NCBI GenBank assembly: GCA_002067585.1 | Contig: MVQO01000189.1 | Location: 1 to 55,667 of the forward strand | Reading direction: 5' to 3' | Origin: Syntrophorhabdus sp. PtaB.Bin027 | GTDB lineage: Bacteria > Desulfobacterota > Syntrophorhabdia > Syntrophorhabdales > Syntrophorhabdaceae | DNA length: 55,667 bases | Part shown: positions 9,695 to 21,200 of the stretch, in pieces | Layout of the letters: each line of letters begins with the position of its first letter | Numbering within the stretch: the first letter of the stretch is position 1 | Position numbers and translations under genes: made by a program | Notes under the pieces: model-generated | Database searches by the model: none | The model's input: the letters and a program-made list of their open reading frames with translations, nothing else | Told to the model about the DNA's origin: nothing

Positions 9695-10246
9695 TTAATC
9701 AGCCTGGAACAGAGTAATGAATGTGTCTCCGTAACCTTTTGTGTCCATCTGATAAAACCCTTTAGCCTCAGCAAAAACAGGTGTCTCTTTCTTTGAATGC
9801 TCTATTACAATGACGGAACCAGTGTGGTAAATCCTATTCGCCATAAGCAAGCTCATCGATTCCCCAACATACCCCTTATCATAAGGGGGGTCCATAAAGA
9901 TTATATCATAGGAAAAAGCCCTTTTGGCAAGAAATGGAACTGCAAATGCTACATCCATGGTGAGAATATGGCAAGAGTTTTTTAGATTCAGGGCTATAAT
10001 GTTTTTCTTGAGTATTTCTGCCATGTCTCTGTCAAATTCCACTGAAGTTGCTATCATCGCACCTCTGCTCAGTGCCTCAATAGTGAATGAGCCTGACCCG
10101 GCATAGAGGTCAAGCACACTTTTTTCTTTCATATCCCCAAGAATATTAAAGATAGCTTCCCTCACCTTTGCCGAAGTATACCGTACACCACTCTTCTGGA
10201 GAAGGACGATGTTCCTTCCTTTCAGAAAACCACCGGTTATGCGCAA
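9695..10246 (-). CDS. rsmD: 16S rRNA (guanine966-N2)-methyltransferase RsmD
   Basis: This is a Rossmann-fold methyltransferase that acts on G966 of 16S rRNA. It contains the family N-terminus RITGGFLKGR, the SAM-binding VLDLYAGSGSFTIEALSRGA and the catalytic MDPPYDKG motif. I chose a TTG start at 10246 (183 residues), because family members begin almost at this RITGG strand and because GAGGAA lies about 10 bases upstream. The frame is open up to a GTG at 10312, which would add 22 residues but has no ribosome-binding site. The arsA gene ends at 10314. Confidence 0.9.
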   Translation of the reverse strand: MRITGGFLKGRNIVLLQKSGVRYTSAKVREAIFNILGDMKEKSVLDLYAGSGSFTIEALSRGAMIATSVEFDRDMAEILKKNIIALNLKNSCHILTMDVAFAVPFLAKRAFSYDIIFMDPPYDKGYVGESMSLLMANRIYHTGSVIVIEHSKKETPVFAEAKGFYQMDTKGYGDTFITLFQAD

Positions 10247-10313
10247 GGAACTGAACTTCCTCTTGAATGATCTTCTGCTGTTCACGTCATAATGATTCAC
10301 AAACAGTATCACA

Positions 10314-11264
10314 CTACGGGGTTAGAAATAATGCCTGGGAGATCCCTGCAATGCGCTCCATGCCCTTCACTTCCCAGGGAGTGAGATTGAGGATAACTAA
10401 ATTCGTATCCTTATAAGTATTGGCGAGAAGGTCAAGATAATGTTGCTGCATCGCCTTTCTCATTTTGTGGAATTCGCAGTCTGCCTCCTTTACAACATAA
10501 TTTACCACTATATTTTCAACCTTGAGCATATTCTCTTTAAACTCAGCAATGACCCTTTCTGTCAATTTTACCCCAAGAGCTTCAGGGATTGTGATAATGA
10601 GATATTTCGTCAGTTTTTCATCCCTGATAAATTCAACGATTCTCTCTGAAAGGGCTTCCCAACTCCCAATGATCTCCAGAAGAGACCGTTTGGAAGCTTT
10701 AAATCTAACTGCGTCCTTTAGTCTCTCCAGATAAGCATACATATTCATATAAAACTTCGTTGCAGCTTCCATATGTTTCAAAAAAAGATGGGGTAACCGC
10801 AGGAGTCTGAGGGTGTGCCCGGCAGGGGCCGTATCCCACACAACTATATCGTATTTTCCGCTTTCAACAAGCTCTATAATAAAGCTGAGCATATATTCCT
10901 CTTCTATACCGGGGGCTGTTCCCACATAATCTACAAAATCATAGTCAACGTTTGCGAAGGACGAGATTACCTCATAGATCTCATCTCCAAACCTTTCTTT
11001 CCATTTTGCAAGAACAACATCCGATGAGATCTCCAGCCCATAGAGTTCATACCTGTCAGAAATCTTTACCTCCTCGCTGCCAATAGATACTTCAAAGATA
11101 TCTGACAGGGACGGCGTCGGATCGCTCGAAATCACAAGCACCCTCCTTCCATCCATGGCCAGTTTCAGTGCCACAGCAGAAGCACAGGTGGTTTTGCCTA
11201 CACCTCCTTTCCCCCCAACCATAATGAGTTTTACATCCTTGCCTGTGATGTTCACAAGACCCAA
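10314..11264 (-). CDS. ArsA/Get3-type ATPase
   Basis: This 316-residue P-loop ATPase of the ArsA family has the deviant Walker A GGKGGVGKTTCASAV near residue 18, the switch region DTAPAGHTLRLLRLP near 144-158 and a late NLTPWEVKG. It is a single-domain protein, unlike the duplicated enterobacterial arsenite pump ArsA. No arsB, arsC or arsR gene is near, so an arsenic role is not supported. Single-domain bacterial ArsA proteins are of unsettled function. It is the first gene of the long minus-strand operon and is divergent from tatD. Confidence 0.85.
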   Translation of the reverse strand: MGLVNITGKDVKLIMVGGKGGVGKTTCASAVALKLAMDGRRVLVISSDPTPSLSDIFEVSIGSEEVKISDRYELYGLEISSDVVLAKWKERFGDEIYEVISSFANVDYDFVDYVGTAPGIEEEYMLSFIIELVESGKYDIVVWDTAPAGHTLRLLRLPHLFLKHMEAATKFYMNMYAYLERLKDAVRFKASKRSLLEIIGSWEALSERIVEFIRDEKLTKYLIITIPEALGVKLTERVIAEFKENMLKVENIVVNYVVKEADCEFHKMRKAMQQHYLDLLANTYKDTNLVILNLTPWEVKGMERIAGISQALFLTP

Positions 11265-11640
11265 GGGAGCCCTCCTACCAAGTCTAACCTTTCGGAACTT
11301 GTCATTATTCGTCTTACAGGCGTATTATAATATGAATTGTGGCTGTGGAAAAGGAAAAAGCTATGCCTTGACCTGCCTCACAAATGATATTCTGGAATGT
11401 CTGGCCCAATTTGGCAAACAGAATTTCTCCGGTGTTTTTAATCTGTGCCTGTTATCTTTGCAGCCCAGCTTTAGGTTATCCGTTCCATATTCTTCGTTGG
11501 TACAGTGTGGCACATTTTTAAGAAACAGTGATAGAGGCTGGTGGCCCTGAGCCAAAAGAACAGATCAGCGCCCGGGGACTCCAAGAATAAAACGTGGGTG
11601 CACTGTGGCATCCTCTTACTCAAATATGGTATAAGTCTTC
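11265..11640. other. Divergent intergenic region between arsA and tatD
   Basis: This is about 375 bases without a convincing gene. Short open frames on both strands have no ribosome-binding site and no recognisable protein features. It must hold the promoters of the two divergent operons. Near tatD, TATGGTATAAG ends about 8 bases before the ATG and could be a -10 element that gives a nearly leaderless message. No good -35 accompanies it. Confidence 0.4.
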
Positions 11641-12447
11641 ATGTTTGTTGATTCTCATTGCCATCTCGAGATGGAAGACTTTCAAAAAGATCGGAAAGAA
11701 GTCATTGAAAGAAGTCTCAGGCAAGGCCTGCAGTATATGCTCACCGTGGGCACAGATGAGACCTATTTTAAAAAGGTTGTTGAAATCATCAACAGCTACC
11801 CTGCTGTTTACGGAGCAATCGGTATTCACCCGCATAACAGCAAAGACTACAACCCACAGCTTGAAAAAACAATAGGCGCATTTTTGAAAGATAAAAGAAT
11901 TGTGGCTTATGGGGAGATAGGGCTTGATTTCTTCAAGAATTATTCTCCGCGAGAATCTCAGATCCATGCTTTTCAACTCCAGTTAGAGGTTGCCAAGAGA
12001 TCAAGGCTCCCGGCAATCATCCATTCACGTAACGCAAAGGATGAAACTATCCAGATTCTCAGTAAAGATTATGATGGAAACCTGGGCGGTGTAATTCATT
12101 GCTATTCCTACGATCTTGCTGCTGCGAAGAAATTCCTCGACATGGGCTTCACCCTTTCAATACCGGGCACTATTACATATAAAAACTCCCATAGTCTCAC
12201 AGATGTAGTCAAATTCACTCCAATCGACAAACTCCTCGCTGAAACTGACGCACCTTTCTTGGCCCCCCATCCCCACAGGGGCAAAAGAAACGAGCCCTCT
12301 TTTGTGAGGTTAACCATTGAAAAAATTGCTCAGATAAAAGGCAAAGGAGTAGAAGAAATTGCCATGGACCTGAAGCGGAACTTTGAAAAACTCTTTCTCC
12401 ATAAAGACAGGGGTGAAGGAGCAGAGGAGCCAGCAGATCAGGGATGA
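11641..12447 (+). CDS. tatD: TatD family metal-dependent hydrolase/DNase
   Basis: This 268-residue TIM-barrel metallohydrolase carries the metal ligands of TatD nucleases: DSHCHLEM at the N-terminus, the Glu in YGEIGLDF, His in AIIHSRNA, His in GVIHCYSYD, and the Asp in ETDAPFL. The family has 3'-5' exonuclease activity linked to DNA repair and quality control. No Shine-Dalgarno is visible before the ATG, which agrees with a short or absent leader. It is the first gene of a plus-strand run with the hydrolase, GerMN and serS. Confidence 0.92.
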   Translation: MFVDSHCHLEMEDFQKDRKEVIERSLRQGLQYMLTVGTDETYFKKVVEIINSYPAVYGAIGIHPHNSKDYNPQLEKTIGAFLKDKRIVAYGEIGLDFFKNYSPRESQIHAFQLQLEVAKRSRLPAIIHSRNAKDETIQILSKDYDGNLGGVIHCYSYDLAAAKKFLDMGFTLSIPGTITYKNSHSLTDVVKFTPIDKLLAETDAPFLAPHPHRGKRNEPSFVRLTIEKIAQIKGKGVEEIAMDLKRNFEKLFLHKDRGEGAEEPADQG

Positions 12448-12532
12448 AGGGAACAAAGAAAAACATGAAATCACGTGCCGTGGAAAATCGAATAACATCA
12501 CAGGCAATAATGACTCAAAGAGAGGCAGAACA

Positions 12533-13114
12533 GTGAAGCCGGCAATAATTGTTGTTGATATGCTCCTGGACAACCTGGGGCTTGAAAGAAAAGGTAAGGG
12601 GGAGGAAGAAAAAATCATAAAACCAGTAGCTGCGTTCCTTAAGGAATGCAGACAGTTATCAGTTCCTGTTATTTTTGCCTGCGACAGCTTCCTCAAGGAT
12701 GATTTCATCTTTCAGGGAAGGATGAAGCCCCACGCCATACGAGGCACAGACGGAACAAAACCCCTCCCAGACCTTGAACCACAGCCATCAGATATTATCC
12801 TTGAAAAGAGAAGATTCAGTGCATTCTTTAAAACAGACCTGGATCAGACACTTCGAACCATGCATGTTGACACAGTTGCGGTTGGGGGGATAAATACCCA
12901 TTTCTGCGTTCTGGCAACCGCTTTTGATGCTGTCTGCCATGATTTCACTACCATCATTCTTGAGGATCTGAGCGCTGCTTATAAGAGGGAGATTCATCAG
13001 TCCTTCATCGATACCTATCGGTACAGCGCAATTTATCCAATCCTCAGGGTTATGAAGTCGAAGGAGTTCCTGTCAGAATACAGAGATTTAAGGGATCTCG
13101 GCATTGGGGATTAG
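12533..13114 (+). CDS. Isochorismatase-like cysteine hydrolase
   Basis: This is a 193-residue cysteine hydrolase of the isochorismatase/nicotinamidase superfamily. The catalytic Asp is in AIIVVDMLLDN, and the nucleophile Cys is in GGINTHFCVLATAFDA, preceded by the usual strand VAVGG. I chose the GTG at 12533, which has AGAGAGG upstream and begins directly at the first beta strand. The longer open frame back to 12383 overlaps tatD and encodes a lysine/arginine-rich tail unlike the family. The substrate cannot be inferred. Sequence around the Lys of the triad (RMKPHAIRGTDG, EKRRFSAF) agrees with the family. Confidence 0.85.
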   Translation: MKPAIIVVDMLLDNLGLERKGKGEEEKIIKPVAAFLKECRQLSVPVIFACDSFLKDDFIFQGRMKPHAIRGTDGTKPLPDLEPQPSDIILEKRRFSAFFKTDLDQTLRTMHVDTVAVGGINTHFCVLATAFDAVCHDFTTIILEDLSAAYKREIHQSFIDTYRYSAIYPILRVMKSKEFLSEYRDLRDLGIGD

Positions 13115-13119
13115 ATTAA

Positions 13120-13686
13120 ATGGTCACCAAAGATTTGAGGCGGCTCAGAGGTTATGGATCAGCAAAACGGGTAAGCTATAAGAGACTTGCCATAATCAGC
13201 CTGCCCCTTCTGGTTGCCACTTTTGTTTTCGTTTATTATTTCCGATATATGGGGAATATCCAACCACAGAGACAGGTTATTCAGGTCGAAAAAAATACTG
13301 TTTCCCTCATATATACTGACAATAATGGAAAACTCGCCGAAGATATTCTCGAAATTGAAAACACAGCTACACAGAAAGACAAGGGAGATTTTATTATCAA
13401 TAAACTCAAAGCAAAAGGTCTTGTGCCCGGTGATGTATCACTCCAGGAAATGATTATTGATAGTGAAGGCATTATTTATCTTAACTTTACAAAAAATCTT
13501 CTTCAGGGCATTCCTGGTAAGGATGATATAGAGCTCACATATGCCATTGTAAACTCTTTTTTAGCTACTTTTCGCCACACAAATAAAGTGTTCATTCTTA
13601 TCGACTGGAAGCCTGTCTATACCCTTCGGGGAGTTGTCTATACATATTTGCCTATAGAGTTCAACAAACAAGTAATGGAGGATTAA
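13120..13686 (+). CDS. GerMN domain protein, membrane-anchored
   Basis: This 188-residue protein has a basic N-terminus, one transmembrane helix (about residues 25-45, LAIISLPLLVATFVFVYYF) and an extracytoplasmic GerMN domain (SLQEMIIDSEGIIYLNFTKN, IELTYAIVNSFLATF, VFILIDWKPVYTLRG). GerMN was named from the Bacillus germination protein GerM, but it is widespread in non-sporulating bacteria, where its role is unknown. It lies 5 bases after the hydrolase and its stop touches serS, so all are likely co-transcribed. Confidence 0.85.
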   Translation: MVTKDLRRLRGYGSAKRVSYKRLAIISLPLLVATFVFVYYFRYMGNIQPQRQVIQVEKNTVSLIYTDNNGKLAEDILEIENTATQKDKGDFIINKLKAKGLVPGDVSLQEMIIDSEGIIYLNFTKNLLQGIPGKDDIELTYAIVNSFLATFRHTNKVFILIDWKPVYTLRGVVYTYLPIEFNKQVMED

Positions 13687-14961
<1,275 letters not shown>

Positions 14962-15126
14962 CAAGAGGGCGATCGATTCACATGAGCACACGCAAAGATA
15001 TGAATGCCAGCTGTTTAATAGAGATGGGATACTTTCTTTTTCCCACCTACCTGAAAAATAAACTGGTAAAACATGCAAAACGAATGGTTTCAGAGTTTGA
15101 AGCGTGTTATTACTTTCCGATTCGAT

Positions 15127-16029
15127 CTACTTTGCAGCTTTTCTCCAAATAAGGACAAGCGGGCTCGCAATAAAAATGGATGAGTAGGTTCCTACAACCA
15201 GACCAATAAGCAGTGCAAGTGAGAAGTCAAACAACACCTCTCCGCCAAGCAGCATAAGGGCGCCCAGCGCCAAAATAGTGCTGATGCCTGTTATAATTGT
15301 CCTGCTGAGAACCTCGTTGATACTTCTGTTCATCAACTGGGCAAGGTCATCCCTTGCTTTCATGCTTCCCATGTTCTCCCGGATCCGGTCAAAGACAACC
15401 ACTGTATCTGAAAGCGAGTACCCGGCTATGGTTAAAAGGGCTGTAATAATGAGAAGGTTGAATTCTTTGTCGAGCAAATAAAAAACGCCAAGCACAGCCA
15501 CCACATCGTGAAAGGTGGCAATAGTGGCTGCCAAACCCGAAATAAGAGTAAACCTGTACCATATGTATCCAATGATGCCGAGCATGGCCAGGCATACTGC
15601 AATAATAGCATAGTTTCTCAAATCTTTGCCCACCCCGGGACCTACCATGTTTGATCCAAGGATCTCGAATTTTTTCCCTGGGAGCTGATTGGTTAAGATC
15701 GACGATACTCTGTCCTCTATACTTTCCTTTTCAATATCAGAAAGCTTTGTCTTAATGAAAAAATCCTTTGTTCCACTCACTTCCTGAATCTGCACATCTG
15801 AGATTCCACCATTTGTGAGTACCTCTCTCAGGGCCCCAATATCGACCTGCTCTGCAAATCGAATCTGCAAATTGGCGCCACCGGTAAAATCGACACTAAG
15901 GTTAGCCCTGCCCATGACAATCATAACAAACGCATAAAGTCCAACTATCATCATTATCGCCGAGATAATAAAAGCCTTCTTTCGGAATCCTATAAAGTCG
16001 ACCTTGGTATCTTTAAGTAACTCAAACAT
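15127..16029 (-). CDS. secF: Protein translocase subunit SecF
   Basis: This 300-residue six-helix RND-type membrane protein helps the Sec translocon pull proteins out using the proton gradient. The N-terminal helix is followed by the typical VDFTGGANLQIRF and the soluble loop. The C-terminal helices hold DTVVVFDRIREN and LSRTIITGISTILALGAL. It lies 9 bases downstream of secD, the usual order when the two are separate. Confidence 0.96.
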   Translation of the reverse strand: MFELLKDTKVDFIGFRKKAFIISAIMMIVGLYAFVMIVMGRANLSVDFTGGANLQIRFAEQVDIGALREVLTNGGISDVQIQEVSGTKDFFIKTKLSDIEKESIEDRVSSILTNQLPGKKFEILGSNMVGPGVGKDLRNYAIIAVCLAMLGIIGYIWYRFTLISGLAATIATFHDVVAVLGVFYLLDKEFNLLIITALLTIAGYSLSDTVVVFDRIRENMGSMKARDDLAQLMNRSINEVLSRTIITGISTILALGALMLLGGEVLFDFSLALLIGLVVGTYSSIFIASPLVLIWRKAAK

Positions 16030-16038
16030 AAATCAGCC

Positions 16039-17631
16039 TCAGATGCTCAGCGTTCTCGGCTTAAACTTCTGGAGAATCCAGTCGAAAATCGCTTTGGAAC
16101 CAAATACTGCTGTAAAAAGGTTAATGACCATACCGATAATCAGGGTAACAGCAAAGCCTTTGATCGGTCCGGTGCCGAACACGAAGAGTACGCACGCGGT
16201 GATAAGGGTGGTGACATGAGAGTCAAAGATAGCCACCCATGCCTTTGAATATCCTGCATCCACTGCAGCCCTAACAGTCTTGCCCAGTCTCAACTCCTCC
16301 CGTATCCGCTCAAAAATGAGAACGTTCGAGTCAACACCCATGCCAATGGTAAGGGCAATACCGGCAATACCCGGGAGGGTCATTGTCGCTTTTAAGGCGC
16401 TGAAAGCGCCGAGAAGGTATATCAGGTTCAGAAAAAGGGCGATGTTTGCTATTACACCACATCCCCGGTAATACACGATCATAAAAATGATAGTCAACAA
16501 GGCTCCGAGTATGGTAGCCCTGATGCCCTTTCTGATGGAGTCCTGACCAAGGGTCGGGCCGATAGTAATATTCTGTACCACCTTGACTGGCGCCGGAAGT
16601 GCACCGGCCCTCAGAACAATGGCCAGGTCTTTTGCCTCCTCCATGGTAAAACCACCTGTGATGGACGCCCTGCCACCGGATATTCTCTCTTTTACCACCG
16701 GCGCGGAATAAACAGTGTTGTCAAGAACAATGGCCAGCCTTTTTCCGACATTTTCTGCTGTAATCTTGTCAAATATCCTGGCACCTTCACTGTTAAACTC
16801 TATCCCTACATACGGCTCATTTCTAAATTCACCGCCAATACTGACCTTTGCATCAGTTAAGAGTTCGCCAGTAAGGAGAGCCTGCTTTTTCAGAAGAATT
16901 GGAGTTGTCGTTGCAATTCCGGTCTCTCTATTCTTCGTGCGCATCATCAGAAGCTCGTCACCATCAGGGACACTCCCTGATGAGGCCCTGCCTGCATTAT
17001 CCTCATCTACCAGTTTGAATTCAAGCTGGGCAGTTCTGCCGATAAGATCGAGGGCCCTTTGAGGATCTTCAATACCGGGAAGCTGAACAAGTATCTGATT
17101 CTCGCCTTGTTTAACGATCACAGGCTCAGAAACACCAAACTGGTCAATTCTGTTTCTAATGGTTTCAAGAGCCTGTCTGACTGCATTGTCTTTGAGGCTT
17201 GTGAGTTCTTTATCGCTAAAAACAAAATCAACAAAGAATGTGTCGCCCTCTGTCTTTGTTGTTCCTGCTTTTATATCGGGAAATTCTTTACCTACAAGGT
17301 TGTAAAGCTTTTCTTTCTGCTCCGCCTTAACAGCCACTGAAACGGTGTTCCCCTTCATGTCAAGGGCGAGAAACCGGACTCCATCTCTGATCATTGCATC
17401 CTTTAGAGCGGTAAACTTCCGCTCCGACAGATTCTGCATCATTTTGGCCATATCAAGCTCGAGAAGAAGATGCATCCCCCCCTTAAGGTCAAGGCCAAGA
17501 TGTATCTTGTCTGAAGGCAGGTATTTCTTCAGGTTACCCTTTGGTTCAAACACATTTGGCAGGCAGTAGATTATTGATATTACAAGAAACAACCCTACCA
17601 GAATAAATCTGATTTTTAACGATTTAATCAC
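16039..17631 (-). CDS. secD: Protein translocase subunit SecD
   Basis: This 530-residue partner of SecF has the N-terminal helix and LGLDLKGGMHLLLELD, the large periplasmic P1 region (including RNRIDQFGVSEP and QLPGIEDPQRALDLIG), and the membrane half with GIALTIGMGVDSNVLIFERIREELR and VTTLITACVLFVFGTGPIKGFAVTL. No yajC gene is upstream in this window. About 100 bases separate its start from the next small membrane gene, so it probably has its own promoter. Confidence 0.96.
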   Translation of the reverse strand: MIKSLKIRFILVGLFLVISIIYCLPNVFEPKGNLKKYLPSDKIHLGLDLKGGMHLLLELDMAKMMQNLSERKFTALKDAMIRDGVRFLALDMKGNTVSVAVKAEQKEKLYNLVGKEFPDIKAGTTKTEGDTFFVDFVFSDKELTSLKDNAVRQALETIRNRIDQFGVSEPVIVKQGENQILVQLPGIEDPQRALDLIGRTAQLEFKLVDEDNAGRASSGSVPDGDELLMMRTKNRETGIATTTPILLKKQALLTGELLTDAKVSIGGEFRNEPYVGIEFNSEGARIFDKITAENVGKRLAIVLDNTVYSAPVVKERISGGRASITGGFTMEEAKDLAIVLRAGALPAPVKVVQNITIGPTLGQDSIRKGIRATILGALLTIIFMIVYYRGCGVIANIALFLNLIYLLGAFSALKATMTLPGIAGIALTIGMGVDSNVLIFERIREELRLGKTVRAAVDAGYSKAWVAIFDSHVTTLITACVLFVFGTGPIKGFAVTLIIGMVINLFTAVFGSKAIFDWILQKFKPRTLSI

Positions 17632-17734
17632 TGTATAGTAGTGCCTTTAAAAAAAGATTAAAAAAAGTATACCAAAGTTATAATCATCCCGGCCTTTTGT
17701 CAAGAGAATTTTCCCATAAAGCACGCAAAGGTTT

Positions 17735-18127
17735 TTACTTTCTCGCAAAAGCCAGGGCAATTCTTATGATGAGAACTGCTGCAAGGCCCCAGGCAAAGGG
17801 AAGCCACAAAGGTATATTAAGAAAGGTTGGCAGGGTATATTGCCAGATCCCCACCTTGGTGGCAATAACTTCAGCGATAGGGCCAAGAATTGCCCCACCA
17901 ATATACAGGACGTGATCTTCCTTATTCGGCCAGAAATAGTATCGTACACCATAGGCAGCTATGAGGATTGCTGTTACCAGGATGTTGTTTGTCCAACAGA
18001 GAACTACAAGAAAGATGACGAACCAAAAAATAAAAAGATCACGTACAAGGCCCAGCCTTGAACCTTGCGTTTTACATCCTTGTCCGATTACCTCTGTAGT
18101 ATTCTCACTTACTCCATTCATCATCAA
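17735..18127 (-). CDS. Small hypothetical membrane protein, 130 aa
   Basis: I do not recognise this family with certainty. The protein has about four hydrophobic helices (LFIFWFVIFLVVLCWTN, ILVTAILIAAYGVRYYF, VLYIGGAILGPIAEVIATK, LWLPFAWGLAAVLIIRIAL) and a conserved-looking loop WQYTLPTFLNIPLWLPFAWG that resembles small membrane proteins of the DUF2878 or carotenoid-synthesis-like type. The first residues (MMMNGVSENTTE) leave the start uncertain. It is divergent from carB and lies upstream of secD on the same strand. Confidence 0.65.
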   Translation of the reverse strand: MMMNGVSENTTEVIGQGCKTQGSRLGLVRDLFIFWFVIFLVVLCWTNNILVTAILIAAYGVRYYFWPNKEDHVLYIGGAILGPIAEVIATKVGIWQYTLPTFLNIPLWLPFAWGLAAVLIIRIALAFARK

Positions 18128-18189
18128 TCACCTCTTCCGTTATGCTATCACAAGAGGCCCGCCTATTCAAGCTAAGATCGTGAAAATAC

Positions 18190-18218
18190 TTGACAACACA
18201 GGGGGGCTCTGTTAGGAT
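18190..18218 (+). promoter_or_regulatory. Sigma-70-type promoter of carB
   Basis: TTGACA (18190-18195) and TAGGAT (18213-18218) are separated by exactly 17 bases and lie 37 bases before the carB ATG. The spacer holds a run of six G. The match is by eye. AAGGA precedes the carB start. Confidence 0.6.
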
Positions 18219-18255
18219 GCTTCAGCAAAAATCTCCCAAATAAGGAATTTTATTT

Positions 18256-21200
18256 ATGAACAAGATTCCAGGCATCAATAGGGTTCTGATCATAGGGTCA
18301 GGCCCAATCATCATCGGTCAGGCGTGCGAATTCGATTATTCCGGAACACAGGCGTGCAAAGCCCTCAAATCTATTGGCTATGAGGTTATCCTGGTGAATT
18401 CAAATCCTGCAACGATCATGACTGATCCCGGCATGGCCGATGCCACGTACGTGGAACCCCTAACAGTGGAAGCCATTGAAAAGATAATAGAAAAGGAAAA
18501 ACCTGACGCACTGCTTCCCAATCTGGGAGGGCAAACAGGCCTTAACCTGGCTGCTGAACTTTCAAAGAAAGGGATCCTGGCGAAGCATAAGGTACAGATA
18601 ATCGGTGTCAAGGCAGATGTCATAGAACGGGGCGAAGACCGCATCGAATTCAAAAACACCATGAATAAGCTCGGCATACCCACACCCCTGTCAGACCCTG
18701 CCTATTCCATCGAAGAGGCACTGGCCATTGCAGACAAACTGGGGTACCCGGTGGTTGTAAGACCTGCCTATACTCTCGGAGGGTGGGGCGGAGGAATCAC
18801 TTATAACAAGGAAGAGCTCAAAACAATTGCCAGCCGTGGTATAGCTGCGAGCCTCATCGGACAGATACTTATTGAAGAGGCTGTCATAGGCTGGGAAGAG
18901 TTGGAGCTGGAAGTTGTTCGGGATGCAGACAATAACATGATAACGGTCTGCTTTATTGAAAACATTGACCCCATGGGGGTTCATACAGGGGACTCCTTCT
19001 GTTCGGCACCAATGCTCACCATCTCGGAAGAGGTTCAGAAGAGATTGCAGGAATACGCCTACCGCATTGTAGAGGCAATTCAGGTGATCGGTGGAACAAA
19101 TGTGCAGTTTGCCCACAACCCGAATACCGGACGGATTGTTGTTATCGAAATCAATCCGAGAACATCCCGCTCATCAGCCCTTGCTTCCAAAGCCACAGGA
19201 TTTCCTATAGCCCTTATTTCTGCAAAGCTTGCAGGGGGTTACACGCTGAAGGACCTGCCCTATTGGAGGGCTGGAACCCTGGATAAATACACACCGTGGG
19301 GCGACTATGTGGTCATCAAGTTCGCTCGCTGGGCCTTTGAAAAGTTTAAAGAGGCTGAAGATAGACTCGGCACACAGATGAAGGCTGTGGGCGAGGTTAT
19401 GAGTATCGGCAAAAACTATAAGGAGGCATTTCAAAAAGCGATCCGTTCCCTGGAAACAAAAAGATACGGCCTCGGCTTTGCCAGAGATTTTAACAGGCGT
19501 CCCCTTCAGGATCTCATGGCTATGCTCAGGGAGCCATCATCAGAACGACAGTTCATCATGTATGAAGCTTTGCGGAAGGGCGCAACCATAGAAGATCTTC
19601 ATAATAAAACCATGATCAAACCATGGTTTATTCAGCAGATGAAGGAGCTTGTGGAGCTTGAGGAAAAGATTCTGGCCTATAAGGGAAAAGACTTGCCTGA
19701 TCAGCTCCTCATTCAGGCAAAGGAAGATGGTTTTTCAGATAAATACCTTGCTCAGATTCTTGATGTTTCAGAGGAGGATGTGAGGAATAAACGAATTGCC
19801 CTTGGCAAAACAGGGGCCTGGTGCGCTGTTCCGGTAAGCGGTGCTGATGCATCCTATTACTACTCTACATACAATGCCCCTGATGAAGTTAAGGTGAGCA
19901 ACAGGAAAAAGGTTATGATCCTGGGGGGCGGGCCGAACCGTATTGGTCAGGGTATCGAGTTTGATTACACATGTGTGCATGCTGCTTTTACTCTTCGCGA
20001 TGAAGGCTTTGAGACCATTATGGTCAACTGTAATCCCGAAACAGTCTCTACAGACTATGACACATCGGACAGACTCTATTTTGAGCCTCTTACAGTTGAA
20101 GATGTTCTCAGCATTTACCACAAGGAAAAACCGATTGGCGTCATTGTCCAATTTGGTGGACAAACCCCCCTTAATATTGCCAGGGAACTCGAACTTGCCG
20201 GAGTAAAGATTCTTGGTACCTCTCCCGAAAGCATTGACCTTGCCGAGGACAGGAAGCGGTTCAAAGAGGTAATGACACGTCTTGAAATCCCCCAACCAGA
20301 AAGTGACACAGCTATCTCCCTCGAAGAGGCCCTGACCATAGCTCATGATATAGGCTATCCCTTGCTTGTAAGACCTTCTTACGTCCTTGGTGGAAGAGGC
20401 ATGGAGATAGTTTACGATGATGACATGCTCACTTCGTATATCAACGAGGCTGTCGAAATATGGCCGGGACGTCCAATCCTTATCGACAGGTTCCTCGAAA
20501 ACGCCATTGAGTGTGAGGCAGATGCCATCTCAGACGGAGAAGATGCATTTGTTCCCTCTGTCATGGAACATATTGAGCTTGCAGGCATCCATTCAGGAGA
20601 CAGCGCCTGCGCCATTCCTCCCAGGACTATTTCCAAAAAGCAAATCGATATCATCAATGAATATACAAAGAAAATCGCCGTTGAATTGAATGTTGTGGGC
20701 CTCATGAATATCCAGTACGCTATATCCAATGACACGGTGTACATCCTCGAAGCCAACCCCAGGGCTTCACGGACTGTTCCTCTCGTTTCAAAGGTCACTG
20801 GCATACAGATGGCACGTATTGCCACCCAGGTAATGATCGGAAAGAAACTGAAGGATATGGGCCTGAAACAGAAAAAATACGCACACGTTGGGGTCAAGGA
20901 ATCTGTATTCCCCTTCAACATGTTCCCGGAGGTTGACCCCACCCTCGGACCGGAAATGAAATCTACAGGCGAGGTCCTTGGCATGGCTGACACATTCGGA
21001 TTGGCCTTTTTCAAATCTCAGGAAGGGGCTGGCCAGAAGCTGCCTACAAGCGGAACTGTACTTATTTCGGTTAAACAAAAAGACAAAAAAGGTATTCTCG
21101 CTGTTGCAAAATATCTCCAGAGCATCGGTTTCAAGATTCTTGCTACTGACGATACCCACAAGTTTCTCAGCGCCAATGGGGTTAATTCAAGCTTCATCAA

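Noticed and set aside
11361..11555. 64-codon minus-strand frame in the arsA-tatD gap
   Set aside because: It has no ribosome-binding site, no recognisable protein pattern, and lies in a divergent promoter region.
11505..11635. Sigma-54 promoter before tatD (TGGCAC and TGGCAT words)
   Set aside because: The -12 GC element is missing at the proper spacing in both places.
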